64,000 bases of DNA, from contig NZ_CP017146.1 in the NCBI RefSeq assembly GCF_009930795.1, positions 1,178,001 to 1,242,000 of the forward strand, read 5' to 3'. Shown in pieces: positions 1-7,690 of this stretch. The notes beneath the pieces are model-generated. The model was not told the DNA's origin, ran no database searches, and saw only the letters and a list, made by a program, of their open reading frames with translations. Position 1 is the stretch's first letter. Each line of letters opens with the position of its first letter. The position numbers were made by a program, and so were the translations under genes. Source of the stretch: Marisediminicola antarctica. GTDB taxonomy: Bacteria > Actinomycetota > Actinomycetes > Actinomycetales > Microbacteriaceae.

Positions 1-146
<146 letters not shown>

Positions 147-191
147 CTATCGAGCCGCGCGCGGTAGCCCTCGAACAGGGAACGGCGGCCG

Positions 192-210
192 TCAGGTTAG
201 GCTTACCTGT
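192..210. promoter_or_regulatory. DtxR/IdeR-type iron box upstream of ideR
   Basis: The 19-bp site TCAGGTTAGGCTTACCTGT has the DtxR-box layout (TTAGGTTAG.CTAACCTAA), matching about 15 of 19 positions by eye. It ends 26 bp before the ideR ATG. Autoregulation by iron-loaded IdeR is inferred; the box could also affect the divergent serC. Confidence 0.65.
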
Positions 211-236
211 GTGCATTCGGCGATGGAGAGGGCTCG

Positions 237-929
237 ATGACAGATCTCATTGACACCACCGAGATGTACCTGCGCACCATCTTCGAGCTCGAGGAAGAGA
301 AAATCGTGCCGTTGCGCGCCCGGATCAGCGAGCGGCTTGGGCACTCCGGTCCGACCGTGTCTCAGACCGTCGGACGGATGGAGCGAGACGGACTCGTCGT
401 CGTCGAGGGCGATCGCCACCTCGAGCTGACTATCGAGGGTCGGTCGCGGGCCGTGCACGTCATGCGCAAGCATCGCCTCGCCGAGCGCCTCCTCGCCGAC
501 ATCATCGGCCTGGACTGGGCGCTGGTTCACGATGAGGCCTGTCGCTGGGAGCACGTGATGAGCGAATCGGTCGAGCGACGCATCATCGAGATGCTCGACC
601 ACCCGACGCATTCCCCGTATGGGAATCCGATTCCCGGCCTGGACGAGCTGGGGGAGCCCGCCGTCGGCAAGTTCTACGACGGGGTCGTGAACATTGTGAA
701 CCTCGTCCACGGTGCCGTCGGACCGGTCACGGGCACGATCCGTCGGCTTGGCGAACCGGTCCAATACGAGAGCGAGCTGCTCTCGCAGCTGCGCACCGCT
801 GGCGTCCTGCCGGGGGCACAGGCGAAGTTCTCGGCTGCCGGGTCGTACGTGCTTGTCGAGGTCGACGGGTTCGGCGATGGCCTCGAGCTGCCCAACGAGG
901 TCGCCATTCACGTCTACGTCGGCATCTAG
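237..929 (+). CDS. ideR: iron-dependent transcriptional repressor, DtxR/IdeR type
   Basis: This 230-residue protein aligns along its whole length with DtxR/IdeR. An N-terminal winged helix (about 1-75, with LRARISERL and GPTVSQTVGRMERDGLV) is followed by the metal-binding dimerisation domain and a C-terminal SH3-like domain. The metal residues fall at the classical DtxR numbers: H79, E83, H98, C102, E105 and H106. The protein should repress iron-uptake genes and tune iron storage when loaded with Fe(II). A DtxR-like box lies just upstream, suggesting self-control. The window also contains iron-related genes (a ferritin and sufSU), but no box was found in front of them. Confidence 0.93.
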   Translation: MTDLIDTTEMYLRTIFELEEEKIVPLRARISERLGHSGPTVSQTVGRMERDGLVVVEGDRHLELTIEGRSRAVHVMRKHRLAERLLADIIGLDWALVHDEACRWEHVMSESVERRIIEMLDHPTHSPYGNPIPGLDELGEPAVGKFYDGVVNIVNLVHGAVGPVTGTIRRLGEPVQYESELLSQLRTAGVLPGAQAKFSAAGSYVLVEVDGFGDGLELPNEVAIHVYVGI

Positions 930-1068
930 ACAGTTCTCCCCGGCGCGTCGCCCTGTGGGGCGCCTCCGCGGTGAACGGCCGGTGAACCGGCGCGCCCGCG
1001 GGAACCGGGGGCGGATTTCTGGGTTATTCTGAAATCCTTGGAGTTCCACCAGTTCTTCGGAGAGCCGA

Positions 1069-1167
1069 ATGTCACGCAGTCGCAGCATCCAAACCGTGGA
1101 TGTTCGCGCCCTGCACTTCATACGGCACAGCAGCCAGCGCAGTGTCCAACTGCGCGCAACCACCTAG
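1069..1167 (+). CDS. 32-residue Arg/Ser-rich leader peptide (putative)
   Basis: An ATG at 1069 follows a purine-rich ribosome site (CGGAGAG, 1059-1065) and opens a 32-codon frame beginning MSRSRSIQTVDV and ending LRATT. Its TAG stop (1165-1167) sits on the first base of a perfect terminator hairpin (1167-1195). That geometry is typical of translated leader peptides that control attenuation. It has six arginines and six serines and no cysteine, so it is not one of the Cys-rich actinobacterial leaders. I do not recognise the family. Confidence 0.45.
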   Translation: MSRSRSIQTVDVRALHFIRHSSQRSVQLRATT

Positions 1168-1197
1168 GCACCGTCTACTCGACGGTGCCTTTTTTGT
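1167..1197 (+). terminator. intrinsic terminator before the HNH gene
   Basis: A 9-bp perfect stem (GGCACCGTC / GACGGTGCC) with a 5-nt loop is followed by six T residues. It lies 75 bp upstream of the HNH endonuclease start and directly after the small leader frame, so it is either the end of that short transcript or an attenuator. Confidence 0.8.
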
Positions 1198-1272
1198 TGC
1201 CTGCACGCTCCTGACCGGCGGTACCCCTCGACCTTCGAATCCCCGCAAGCCGCGCGGGGACTTGTCGATTGG

Positions 1273-1776
1273 ATGAGAATGCGCACACTGGTCCTCAACG
1301 CGGGGTTCGAGCCCCTCGCCGTCGTCTCCTTCAAGCGAGCCCTCGTGCTCGTCATGAACGGCAAAGCGACGATCATCGCCGCGGATGCCGAGCATCCGGT
1401 GTTCGGGCTGACCGAGTCATGGGATCGGCCGTCGGTGATTCTGCTCAGGCGCTACGTGCGCATCCCGTCGAACCGTCGGGTGCCGGTCAGTCGCCGCGGC
1501 GTACTGCGGCGCGACGGCCAGCGCTGCGCCTACTGCGCGTCGTCGGCGACGACGATCGACCACGTGCTCCCGCGGTCGCGCGGGGGAGCGGACTCGTGGG
1601 AGAACCTCGTGGCCTGCTGCCTCAAATGCAACAACGCCAAGAGCGACCGCACCCCGTCGGAGATGGGCTGGACATTGCGGGTGCACCCCCGCCCCCCGCG
1701 CGGCACCCCCTGGCTGGTGCGCGGGGTCGAGCGGGCGCTGCCGCAGTGGGAAGAGTACCTGGCGCCGGCGGCATAG
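1273..1776 (+). CDS. HNH endonuclease family protein
   Basis: This 167-residue protein has an N-terminal region MRTLVLNAGFEPLAVVSFKR typical of a conserved actinobacterial HNH family. A C-terminal HNH/zinc domain follows: CAYC, then DHVLPRSRGG, then W-ENLV-CC-KCN with K. The histidine of DHV, the asparagine of the ENLV block and the final CN..K form the expected betabeta-alpha metal site, with two Cys pairs holding zinc. Its cellular target is unknown; nothing nearby suggests restriction-modification. ATG 1279 (MRTLVLNAG) is an equally good start. Expression may depend on the upstream leader/terminator. Confidence 0.8.
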   Translation: MRMRTLVLNAGFEPLAVVSFKRALVLVMNGKATIIAADAEHPVFGLTESWDRPSVILLRRYVRIPSNRRVPVSRRGVLRRDGQRCAYCASSATTIDHVLPRSRGGADSWENLVACCLKCNNAKSDRTPSEMGWTLRVHPRPPRGTPWLVRGVERALPQWEEYLAPAA

Positions 1777-1849
1777 CGCCTGAGCGCGCCTCGGTCGCCG
1801 CCGTCGTGTGAATGACGGGCATCCGTGAACGGCTAAACTCGTCTCGCTG

Positions 1850-1921
1850 GCCTCTGTAGCTCAATGGAAGAGCAAGTCCGTCCTAAGGATTAGGTTGGGG
1901 GTTCGAGTCCCTCCAGGGGCA
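1850..1921 (+). tRNA. tRNA-Arg (anticodon CCT)
   Basis: A full cloverleaf folds by eye. The acceptor GCCTCTG pairs with CAGGGGC, the D stem is GCTC/GAGC, the anticodon stem AGTCC/GGATT encloses the loop GTCCTAA (anticodon CCT, reading AGG), and the T stem is GGGGG/CCCTC with loop TTCGAGT. CCA is not encoded. A short CACCG-T6-CGGTG hairpin follows. Confidence 0.93.
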
Positions 1922-2086
1922 CCGTTTTTTCGGTGGGCAGCTGCTGAATCTGTGCGCGGCAGTCATGCCGGTGAGAGGCCCACACGTTGATAGCCTGAGG
2001 CGATGGCTACGCAAAGACGGTTGGTGCGGGCCCGGGATGCGATTGCCGCCGGATCGGTGTGGCTCTCTCGTCATCGTTGTCGTGAC

Positions 2087-2372
2087 GATGCTGAGCTGGC
2101 GCGATGAGCTTCCGTCCGGCATTGTTCTTCGGAACGACGTAGGGCTTGCTCCCACCGTGCCGACGTGGCTGATGTTCGTGGGACTCGTTGCTGTTCTGCT
2201 TGGCGTCGGAATTGGCGCTCTCAGTCTCGTGCCGGAAGGCCCCAACGACGCTCGGAGCCGGCGGGTTCCTCTGTTCTGGTGTGGCGCGGTCGCGGGGTGT
2301 GCCGCCACGATCTTTGCCGGACTTTATGGACTTGTTCCCTTCTTCGTCGCCAGTCGTCCGCTGCGTGACTAA
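2087..2372 (+). CDS. small predicted membrane protein, unknown function
   Basis: The open frame runs from 1965, but only its second half looks like protein. From an ATG near 2087 it encodes roughly 95 residues with two hydrophobic segments (around WLMFVGLVAVLLGVGIGAL and CGAVAGCAATIFAGLYGLVPFF) separated by a short polar loop. I do not recognise the family. Base composition is slightly less GC-biased than in neighbouring genes. The start is uncertain, and the reading frame may be fortuitous. Confidence 0.35.
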
Positions 2373-2441
2373 TCGAGGTGAGCCCGCAGCGAGTCAGTGC
2401 GTCCTCGGGTCAGATTCCCGCACGGCGGCGGGCTGCCTTAC

Positions 2442-3136
2442 CTACAACCGAAACCCGCCGTCCGTCGTCAGCACCTGGCCGACGATCCAGCGCGCCTCGT
2501 CGGTGACGAGCCAGGAGATCAGTCGTGCCGGGTCGCTTGGGCATGGGGCCGTCGTGTTGGCCGGAGATCATCCAGATCACCCGTCCGGTCGCGAACTCGT
2601 CGAGCGGGCGCAGCGAAGCGGGGCGCACGCCGGGCGCGGTCGTACGCTCTCCCGCGGCCGCCCCGGAGAACTGCTCGGCGAAGTGCCGGGTGAGCAGGAG
2701 CGTCGACCTCGTGTTGACCTGCCAGTGGATGTCGAGACTGTCGGGGGTCATATCGAGGAGCGAGCCGTCGCCGCCACTCTTGGCGTGGTTGCTGACCAGG
2801 ATGCGGACGGGTCCGGTGGCTGCGACGGCGGCATCCACGACCCGGGCGGGAGCAAGCGGGTGCCATGTCGGCACCGAGATCGCCGAACCGGGCCCCATCG
2901 ACAAGCGCGGAGTGGATGCCGGTCCGCACCTCGTCGAGGTCGTCGGCGCCCCACGGCTGCTCGGCGTCGTTCGGCGAGTAGTGGTGGATGAAGACATTCG
3001 CGCCGAGCTCGGCAAGCCGCACGGCGACCGCGAATCCGATCCCGCGCCGCCGGGAGACGCCGGTGACGATCGTGCCGCGGCCGAGCAGCGGAAGGTCGAG
3101 CGGCGCGGCGGATGCTGCGGACGGGGGCATCCCCAC
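2442..3136 (-). pseudogene. SDR-family oxidoreductase, frameshifted and internally deleted
   Basis: The first frame gives a Rossmann start (GRGTIVTGVSRRRGIGFAVA, then LGANVFIHHYS). Around 2840-2870 homology jumps to another frame (ARVVDAAVAATGPVRILVSN, then WQVNTRSTLLLTRHF and VIWMISGQHDGPMP). Near 2525 it jumps again to a canonical SDR end (ARLISWLVTDEARW, GQVLTTDGGFRL, stop at 2442-2444). The stretch that should carry the catalytic Tyr-x3-Lys and the NPG loop, about 45 residues, is missing. The serine-containing strand is present but the enzyme cannot be functional. Confidence 0.8.
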
Positions 3137-3184
3137 ACGCTAGCGGTGCCGTCGTGTGCCCGCGAGCGCCGACCCGCGCGGCTC

Positions 3185-3649
3185 TTAGTCCAGGTCGCGT
3201 CGCAGGCGCGCCCTGAGCGCAGTCGTGACGCGGCGAAGCGTCTCCACGGTCACTTCGAGCTCATCGACCGTGATGCCGGCCGTGGCGTCGCTCACCATCT
3301 CGTTGAAGTCGGCGTGGATCTCCGCCATGGCGAGGTGGCCGGCTTCAGTGAGCTCGAGGTAGACACTTCGGCGATCGTTCGGGTGAGCCACCCGGTGCAG
3401 CAACCCGGCCGTGACAAGCCGGGTCGAGATGCCCGTGATCGCTCCGTTGGTCACGGAGAGCTTCTCGGCCAGTTGCTTGGGGGTCAGGCTGCCGGCAGCA
3501 GCGATGCGGAACAGGCACTTGAGCTCAATAGCCGAGATGCCGTGATCGGACGCGATCTGCTGGCGGTCGTCCTCGAAGGCCAGCACCAGGTGGATGGCAG
3601 CGTCAGGGAAGCCGGTGAGGGTGTGCCTGCGCATGCGTTCCTCGGTCAT
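3185..3649 (-). CDS. MarR-family transcriptional regulator
   Basis: This winged-helix protein of about 154 residues reads from ATG 3649 (MTEERMRR); the frame is open to 3697. The MarR core is clear: an LKCLFRIAAAG helix, LTPKQLAEKLSVTNGAITGIS as recognition helix, GLLHRVAHPNDRRSVYLELT as the beta-wing with the DRR motif, then C-terminal dimerisation helices. It lies divergent from the rhodopsin gene, and a 13-bp palindrome overlaps the putative rhodopsin promoter between them. It may therefore control the photosystem, itself, or the decayed SDR downstream of it. Its ligand cannot be inferred. Confidence 0.85.
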   Translation of the reverse strand: MTEERMRRHTLTGFPDAAIHLVLAFEDDRQQIASDHGISAIELKCLFRIAAAGSLTPKQLAEKLSVTNGAITGISTRLVTAGLLHRVAHPNDRRSVYLELTEAGHLAMAEIHADFNEMVSDATAGITVDELEVTVETLRRVTTALRARLRRDLD

Positions 3650-3733
3650 GATCCGTTCCGGGGGCGATCTGAGACCGGTCCCACTTTGTGAGATCACGAT
3701 TTTATCCCGATAGTTCGAGAGCGAAACAGATAG

Positions 3734-3761
3734 TTGCCTGAGTATCTAAATCATTTAGTAT
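3734..3761 (+). promoter_or_regulatory. putative rhodopsin promoter with overlapping palindrome
   Basis: TTGCCT (3734-3739) and TAGTAT (3756-3761) are separated by 16 bp, a plausible -35/-10 pair. The palindrome CTAAATCATTTAG (3746-3758) fills the spacer and enters the -10. Its position in the MarR/rhodopsin divergent region fits a MarR operator. Both assignments are by eye. Confidence 0.45.
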
Positions 3762-3830
3762 GTAAGGGAACTAGGTCGAGTCCGTGTCCACGCATCCCGC
3801 TGGAAGCTCGATCGTCCGATGGAGGACCAC

Positions 3831-4655
3831 GTGATTCCCGACGCTTTGTCGCAGGGCCAATTCGATATCGTTTACAACTTCCTATCGCTCGTGATCGCGT
3901 CGCAGCTATTCACAGCACTGTTCCTGCTCATTTCGCTCCCGCGCATCCTGCCCCGCTATCGAAACGCGATCACCGTCGCGATCATCGTCTGTGGGATCGC
4001 GGCATACCACTACTTCCGCATCTTCGACTCGTTCAAGGAAGCATTCGTGACCGACGCCCTCGGTGGCGCTGGCACGTACACCCAGGCTGCGGGCGCGTCC
4101 TTCAACGAGGGCTACCGCTACGTTGACTGGTTGCTCACCGTGCCGCTCCTGCTCGTCGAACTCGTCGCCGTGCTCGCTCTCGCGCGCAAGGTACAGGCGC
4201 AGCTGCTGTTCAAGCTCGTTCCGGCCGCCGCCCTCATGATCATCCTCGGCTACCCGGGCGAGATCAGCGGCGACACCGGCACGCGTGGTCTCTTCGGCCT
4301 GCTGTCGACCCTGCCGTTCCTCTACATCCTCTACGTGCTGTTCGTGCAGCTGACCAAGTCGCTCGACCTGCAGCCGGCCGGCGTTCGCCAGACGCTCAGC
4401 AACCTGCGGTGGCTGCTGCTGCTCAGCTGGGGTGTTTACCCGATCGCGTACCTGCTGCCGATGCTCAACATCGAAGGAGCAAACGCGTGGGTCGGCTTGC
4501 AGATCGGCTACTCGGTCGCAGACATCCTGGCCAAGGCCGTCTACGCGCTCATCATCTTCAAGGTGGCGAGGATCAAGTCGTTCGCGGACGACGCCGAGTT
4601 CGCGCGGCACGAGTCGTCGCATGACGAGTTCGCCGCGGCCTCGCGCGAGCGCTAG
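3831..4655 (+). CDS. proton-pumping rhodopsin (xanthorhodopsin/actinorhodopsin-like)
   Basis: This seven-helix retinal protein has about 274 residues. I prefer GTG 3831 because GGAGG (3821-3825) is ideally spaced; an in-frame ATG at 3819 overlaps that site. Numbered from the GTG, H60 lies in AAYHYFRIF, D99 (proton acceptor) and E110 (donor) lie in RYVDWLLTVPLLLVEL, and the Schiff-base lysine is K235 in VADILAKAVYAL. These mark an outward proton pump rather than a chloride or sodium pump. Leu107, at the proteorhodopsin 105 tuning site, predicts green absorption. G156 in LFGLLSTLPFLYILY aligns with the glycine that opens the carotenoid-antenna window in xanthorhodopsin. Genes for the cyclase and Blh follow at once. 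Confidence 0.95.
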   Translation: MIPDALSQGQFDIVYNFLSLVIASQLFTALFLLISLPRILPRYRNAITVAIIVCGIAAYHYFRIFDSFKEAFVTDALGGAGTYTQAAGASFNEGYRYVDWLLTVPLLLVELVAVLALARKVQAQLLFKLVPAAALMIILGYPGEISGDTGTRGLFGLLSTLPFLYILYVLFVQLTKSLDLQPAGVRQTLSNLRWLLLLSWGVYPIAYLLPMLNIEGANAWVGLQIGYSVADILAKAVYALIIFKVARIKSFADDAEFARHESSHDEFAAASRER

Positions 4656-4673
4656 TCGCAACGAGTAACTGAC

Positions 4674-6125
4674 GTGCAACGGGGTGGCGATGTCGGGGTC
4701 GAGGGATCCGCTCGAAGCGATCTCACAACATCCGACACCGCCCCCCGGGGTACGCCTGCCGTTGTGCCAGAGTCGCTGGCCCGACGGCGCACGTCCACCA
4801 TCTACGACGTCGTCATTCTCGGGGCGGGGTGCGCGGGTCTCACCTCGTGCCTCGCCCTGCTTGAGGCCGGAGCGGTCGGCCCGATCCTGCTGATCGACTC
4901 CCGCACGCATTACGCGGATGACCGCACCTGGTGCTTCTGGGACGTCGAAGCCACCCCGTTCACGCACCTCGCGCGCTCGAGCTGGGACGAATGGCAGGTG
5001 CGGACTGTGGCCGGAACGGTGACTGCCGCAGCACCGGCAACGCCATACCTGTGCCTCGCCGCGAACGACTTCTATACCTTCGCGCTCGCCTCGATCGCGA
5101 AGTTCGGCAACGTCGAGCTACGACTCGACGAACGCGCGGGGGAGTACCGGGAGGCCGGAGACGTCGAAGTCGGCGGCCCCGCGAACGGAGCTACCGGCGA
5201 TCTCGTTGAGGTCTCGACTGACGGGGGGACCGTCTGGGCTCGCGAGCTCATCGACAGCCGGGGGCTCGCGCTCTCGGGCACCACGGTTGCGGCCGTGAAG
5301 GAGACCTCGACTTGGGTACCGCAGCAATTCGTCGGGCTCCACATCGTGGCCACCAGGCCAGTGTTCGACCCCGGCGAGTGCCGTCTGATGGACTTCGCCG
5401 TGGACCAGTCCCGCGGACTCCGTTTCATGTACGTGCTGCCGTCATCACCGTTCGAAGCGCTCGTCGAAAACGTCTACATGTCCGAGCCGCGCCTCGGTGC
5501 GGAGGGCTACCAGCGGGAAATCGAGGAGTATCTCCTCGCCGAGTTCGGGCTGGAGCCGAACGAGTTCGTCGTCGCCGGCGCCGAGCGGGGCTACATCCCG
5601 ATGACCGACCACCGGTTCGCGCGCCGGATGTCCGCGCGCGTCACGGCGGCGGGCATGCGTGGCGGCGCCACCCGGCCCAGCACCGGCTACACCTTCCTTG
5701 GAATCCAGCGCTCCAGCCGAGAGCTCGCGGATCGACTGATCCGTGAGTGTCGGGTCGCCGTGGGACAGCCCGCCGCCCGCCCGGACACCGGAGGTCGCGC
5801 TGATGTCTGGCGTCGCCCGGATGCTGCCCCGCACGCGCGCCGGACACGCGCCCACGCCGACCCCACCTGCTCCCTGCTCGACGCGGTCTTCCTGCGCTTC
5901 CTCGCCGACCACCCGGAGCGCGCACCGCACGTGTTCGCCCTGATGTTCGGGCGTGTCGACACCGCGAGCCTGGTGCGGTTCCTCACCGAGCGGAGCGGTG
6001 CCCTCGATCACGCTCGGCTGATTATCGCCCTGCCGAAGCTGCCCTTCCTGCGCTCGGCGGCGACGGTCATGGGGAGGCGGGGGCTCCGCGCCCTCGGCAC
6101 GTGGGGTGCGGCTCATCGACGCTGA
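4674..6125 (+). CDS. crtY: lycopene beta-cyclase (CrtY type)
   Basis: This FAD/NAD-dependent cyclase turns both ends of lycopene into beta-rings, giving the beta-carotene that Blh cleaves. The dinucleotide-binding fold reads YDVVILGAGCAGLTSCLALL, followed by the cyclase signature DDRTWCFW. YIPMTDHRFARR and PSTGYTFLGIQRSSREL come later, and the C-terminal LRFL..HPE and LVRFLTE segments are also typical. The GTG at 4674 gives about 40 residues before the Rossmann fold, longer than usual; a GTG about 90 nt downstream could be the true start. It begins 18 nt after the rhodopsin stop and overlaps the Blh gene by 20 nt. Many actinobacteria instead use the small two-subunit CrtYc/CrtYd cyclase. Confidence 0.9.
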   Translation: MQRGGDVGVEGSARSDLTTSDTAPRGTPAVVPESLARRRTSTIYDVVILGAGCAGLTSCLALLEAGAVGPILLIDSRTHYADDRTWCFWDVEATPFTHLARSSWDEWQVRTVAGTVTAAAPATPYLCLAANDFYTFALASIAKFGNVELRLDERAGEYREAGDVEVGGPANGATGDLVEVSTDGGTVWARELIDSRGLALSGTTVAAVKETSTWVPQQFVGLHIVATRPVFDPGECRLMDFAVDQSRGLRFMYVLPSSPFEALVENVYMSEPRLGAEGYQREIEEYLLAEFGLEPNEFVVAGAERGYIPMTDHRFARRMSARVTAAGMRGGATRPSTGYTFLGIQRSSRELADRLIRECRVAVGQPAARPDTGGRADVWRRPDAAPHARRTRAHADPTCSLLDAVFLRFLADHPERAPHVFALMFGRVDTASLVRFLTERSGALDHARLIIALPKLPFLRSAATVMGRRGLRALGTWGAAHRR

Positions 6126-7218
6126 CCGCACGCTCTGGCACACGGCACGCCAGCGGCTGTTCCGGCCCGTCGACGCGCTGTTCGCGGCGCTCATCGTCGT
6201 CGTCGCCGCGGGCGTGCGCATCCCGGAGGCTGTTCAGTACGTGCCGTTCGTGATCAGCCTCGTGCTGCTCGGGCTGCCGCATGGCGCGCTCGACCACCTC
6301 GTGCCCTCGCGACTTGCGCGGCGCGCACCCGAACCGAGGGGAATGGCCTTCGTCGTGCTCCTCTACCTTCTCGTGGGCGGCGCGGTCGTGCTTCTGTGGT
6401 TCCTGAACCCCGTGCTCGCGTTCGTCGCGTTCATTCTCACGACCTGGTTCCACTGGGGGCAGGGCGACCTGTTCGTCGAGGGGACGAGGTCGGGGGCGGG
6501 TCTTCCGTCCCGGCTGACGAGGGCCGGAATGCTCACTGTGCGCGGGGCACTGCCGATGGTGGTGCCCCTCGTGGCGGCACCCGCGGTGTACCTCGGGGTC
6601 TTCCGCGACACGACCGGCGTCATCGCCGCGCCAACGCTCGACCTGACGCCGTTCTTCGAAAGCGAGCTGCTGCGCGCTCTCATCATCTCCGGCCTCGTGG
6701 TGCTCGGGGCGATCACCTTCACCGCAACCGCCCGCGCCCGCTGGGGGACCCCCGAGGGCCGGCGCGCATGGTGGGGTGACCTGGGAGAGGTCGCCCTCCT
6801 TGCGGTCTACTTCGCCATCGTTCCGCCGATCCTCGCGATCGGCCTCTACTTCTGCCTCTGGCACTCGCTGCGACACATCGTGCGCCTGTCGCTGCTCGAT
6901 CCGGGATCGCGTGAGTGCCTATCGGCTGGCCGGTTCGCGCTCGTGGCGCGCCGGTTCGCGGTGCAGTCCGCCCCGATCACCATCGTGGCCCTCGGGCTGC
7001 TGCTCGCACTGTTCCTCGTGGTGCCGCGTTCCGGGCTGAGCGGTGGGGCGCTGCTGGGCCTCTACCTCGTGCTCATCTCGGCGCTGACCCTGCCGCACGT
7101 GGTCGTCGTGTCGATCATGGACCGCAGGCAGGCGGTCTGGGCGTCGGAGGGCGATGTAACGAAAAAGTTACAATCTGGGAGGCGCGGCGGGGCTGCCCTA
7201 AAGTTGGCCCCCAAGTAG
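6106..7218 (+). CDS. blh: Brp/Blh-family beta-carotene 15,15'-dioxygenase
   Basis: This polytopic membrane enzyme (370 residues, GTG start) cleaves beta-carotene symmetrically to two retinals for the rhodopsin. Conserved histidines proposed as iron ligands are visible in GLPHGALDH (H59, H64), TTWFHWGQGD (H116), the YFCLWHSLRHI segment and a late TLPHVVV. The start lies inside crtY (20-nt overlap), so the two are translated together. The last about 20 codons (TKKLQSGRRGG..) look poorly conserved and contain a TGTAAC/GTTACA dyad that may serve the next operon. Confidence 0.93.
   Translation: MRLIDADRTLWHTARQRLFRPVDALFAALIVVVAAGVRIPEAVQYVPFVISLVLLGLPHGALDHLVPSRLARRAPEPRGMAFVVLLYLLVGGAVVLLWFLNPVLAFVAFILTTWFHWGQGDLFVEGTRSGAGLPSRLTRAGMLTVRGALPMVVPLVAAPAVYLGVFRDTTGVIAAPTLDLTPFFESELLRALIISGLVVLGAITFTATARARWGTPEGRRAWWGDLGEVALLAVYFAIVPPILAIGLYFCLWHSLRHIVRLSLLDPGSRECLSAGRFALVARRFAVQSAPITIVALGLLLALFLVVPRSGLSGGALLGLYLVLISALTLPHVVVVSIMDRRQAVWASEGDVTKKLQSGRRGGAALKLAPK
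7155..7172. promoter_or_regulatory. TGTAAC-N6-GTTACA dyad in the 3' end of blh
   Basis: A perfect 6-bp inverted repeat with an A-rich 6-nt loop lies 87 bp before the Usp start. It could be an operator for the usp-agcS pair or a short RNA hairpin; the sequence alone does not decide. Confidence 0.3.
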
Positions 7219-7258
7219 CCGGAAGTCGCGTCGTCGCGCGGGACGAGGAGATCACACC

Positions 7259-7690
7259 ATGTCATCACTGTTGGTCGGAGTGGACAACAGCTCGTCGAGC
7301 AGGCGTGCGGTCGCCTTCGCAGCACGGCTCGCGAGCGAGTCCGGGGCGAGCCTGCGCATCGTGCACGTCATACCCTGGTCGCCCTACTCGTTCAGCACCC
7401 CCGCCGAGAATGAACACCGCTCCGCGAGTAAGCAGATGGAAATAGCCGCCGCCGACCAGCAAATCATGCAACCCGCGCTCGCCGCGACGCAGGAATTCAC
7501 GGTGACGCCGACAACGACGATCGTGCACGGCAACCCCGCCGAGACCCTCGCCTCGATGGCCGAGAGACTTGAAGGGGCGCACATCATCGTCGGGCGCACC
7601 GGTGACTCGAAGTTCAAGCAGGTGATCTTCGGGAGTACCCCCTCGAAACTCATCCAGATCTCGTCGACCCCGGTGACGGTGATCCCGTGA
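7259..7690 (+). CDS. universal stress protein (UspA family, ATP-binding type)
   Basis: This single Usp domain has 143 residues. It starts SSLLVGVDNSSSSRRAVAFA with the N-terminal aspartate of the ATP site. Its C-terminal loop IIVGRTGDSKFKQVIFGSTP matches the G-x2-G-x9-G-S/T phosphate-binding pattern of ATP-binding members, and it ends in the hydrophobic strand TPVTVIP. Such proteins help cells persist through starvation or respiratory stress. Its GTGA junction with the following symporter gene implies one transcript. Confidence 0.88.
   Translation: MSSLLVGVDNSSSSRRAVAFAARLASESGASLRIVHVIPWSPYSFSTPAENEHRSASKQMEIAAADQQIMQPALAATQEFTVTPTTTIVHGNPAETLASMAERLEGAHIIVGRTGDSKFKQVIFGSTPSKLIQISSTPVTVIP

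Noticed and set aside
192-1163. 323-codon minus-strand frame opposite ideR
   Set aside because: It overlaps a certain gene along its length and shows no family features.
1920-1936. CACCG-T6-CGGTG after tRNA-Arg as a riboswitch or terminator
   Set aside because: The stem is only 5 bp with the T-run in the loop; it may be a weak processing or termination signal but does not support more.
1883-2308. Minus-strand frame with a PWRDSNPQP-like end
   Set aside because: That ending is the reverse complement of a tRNA-Arg, a common false protein in databases.
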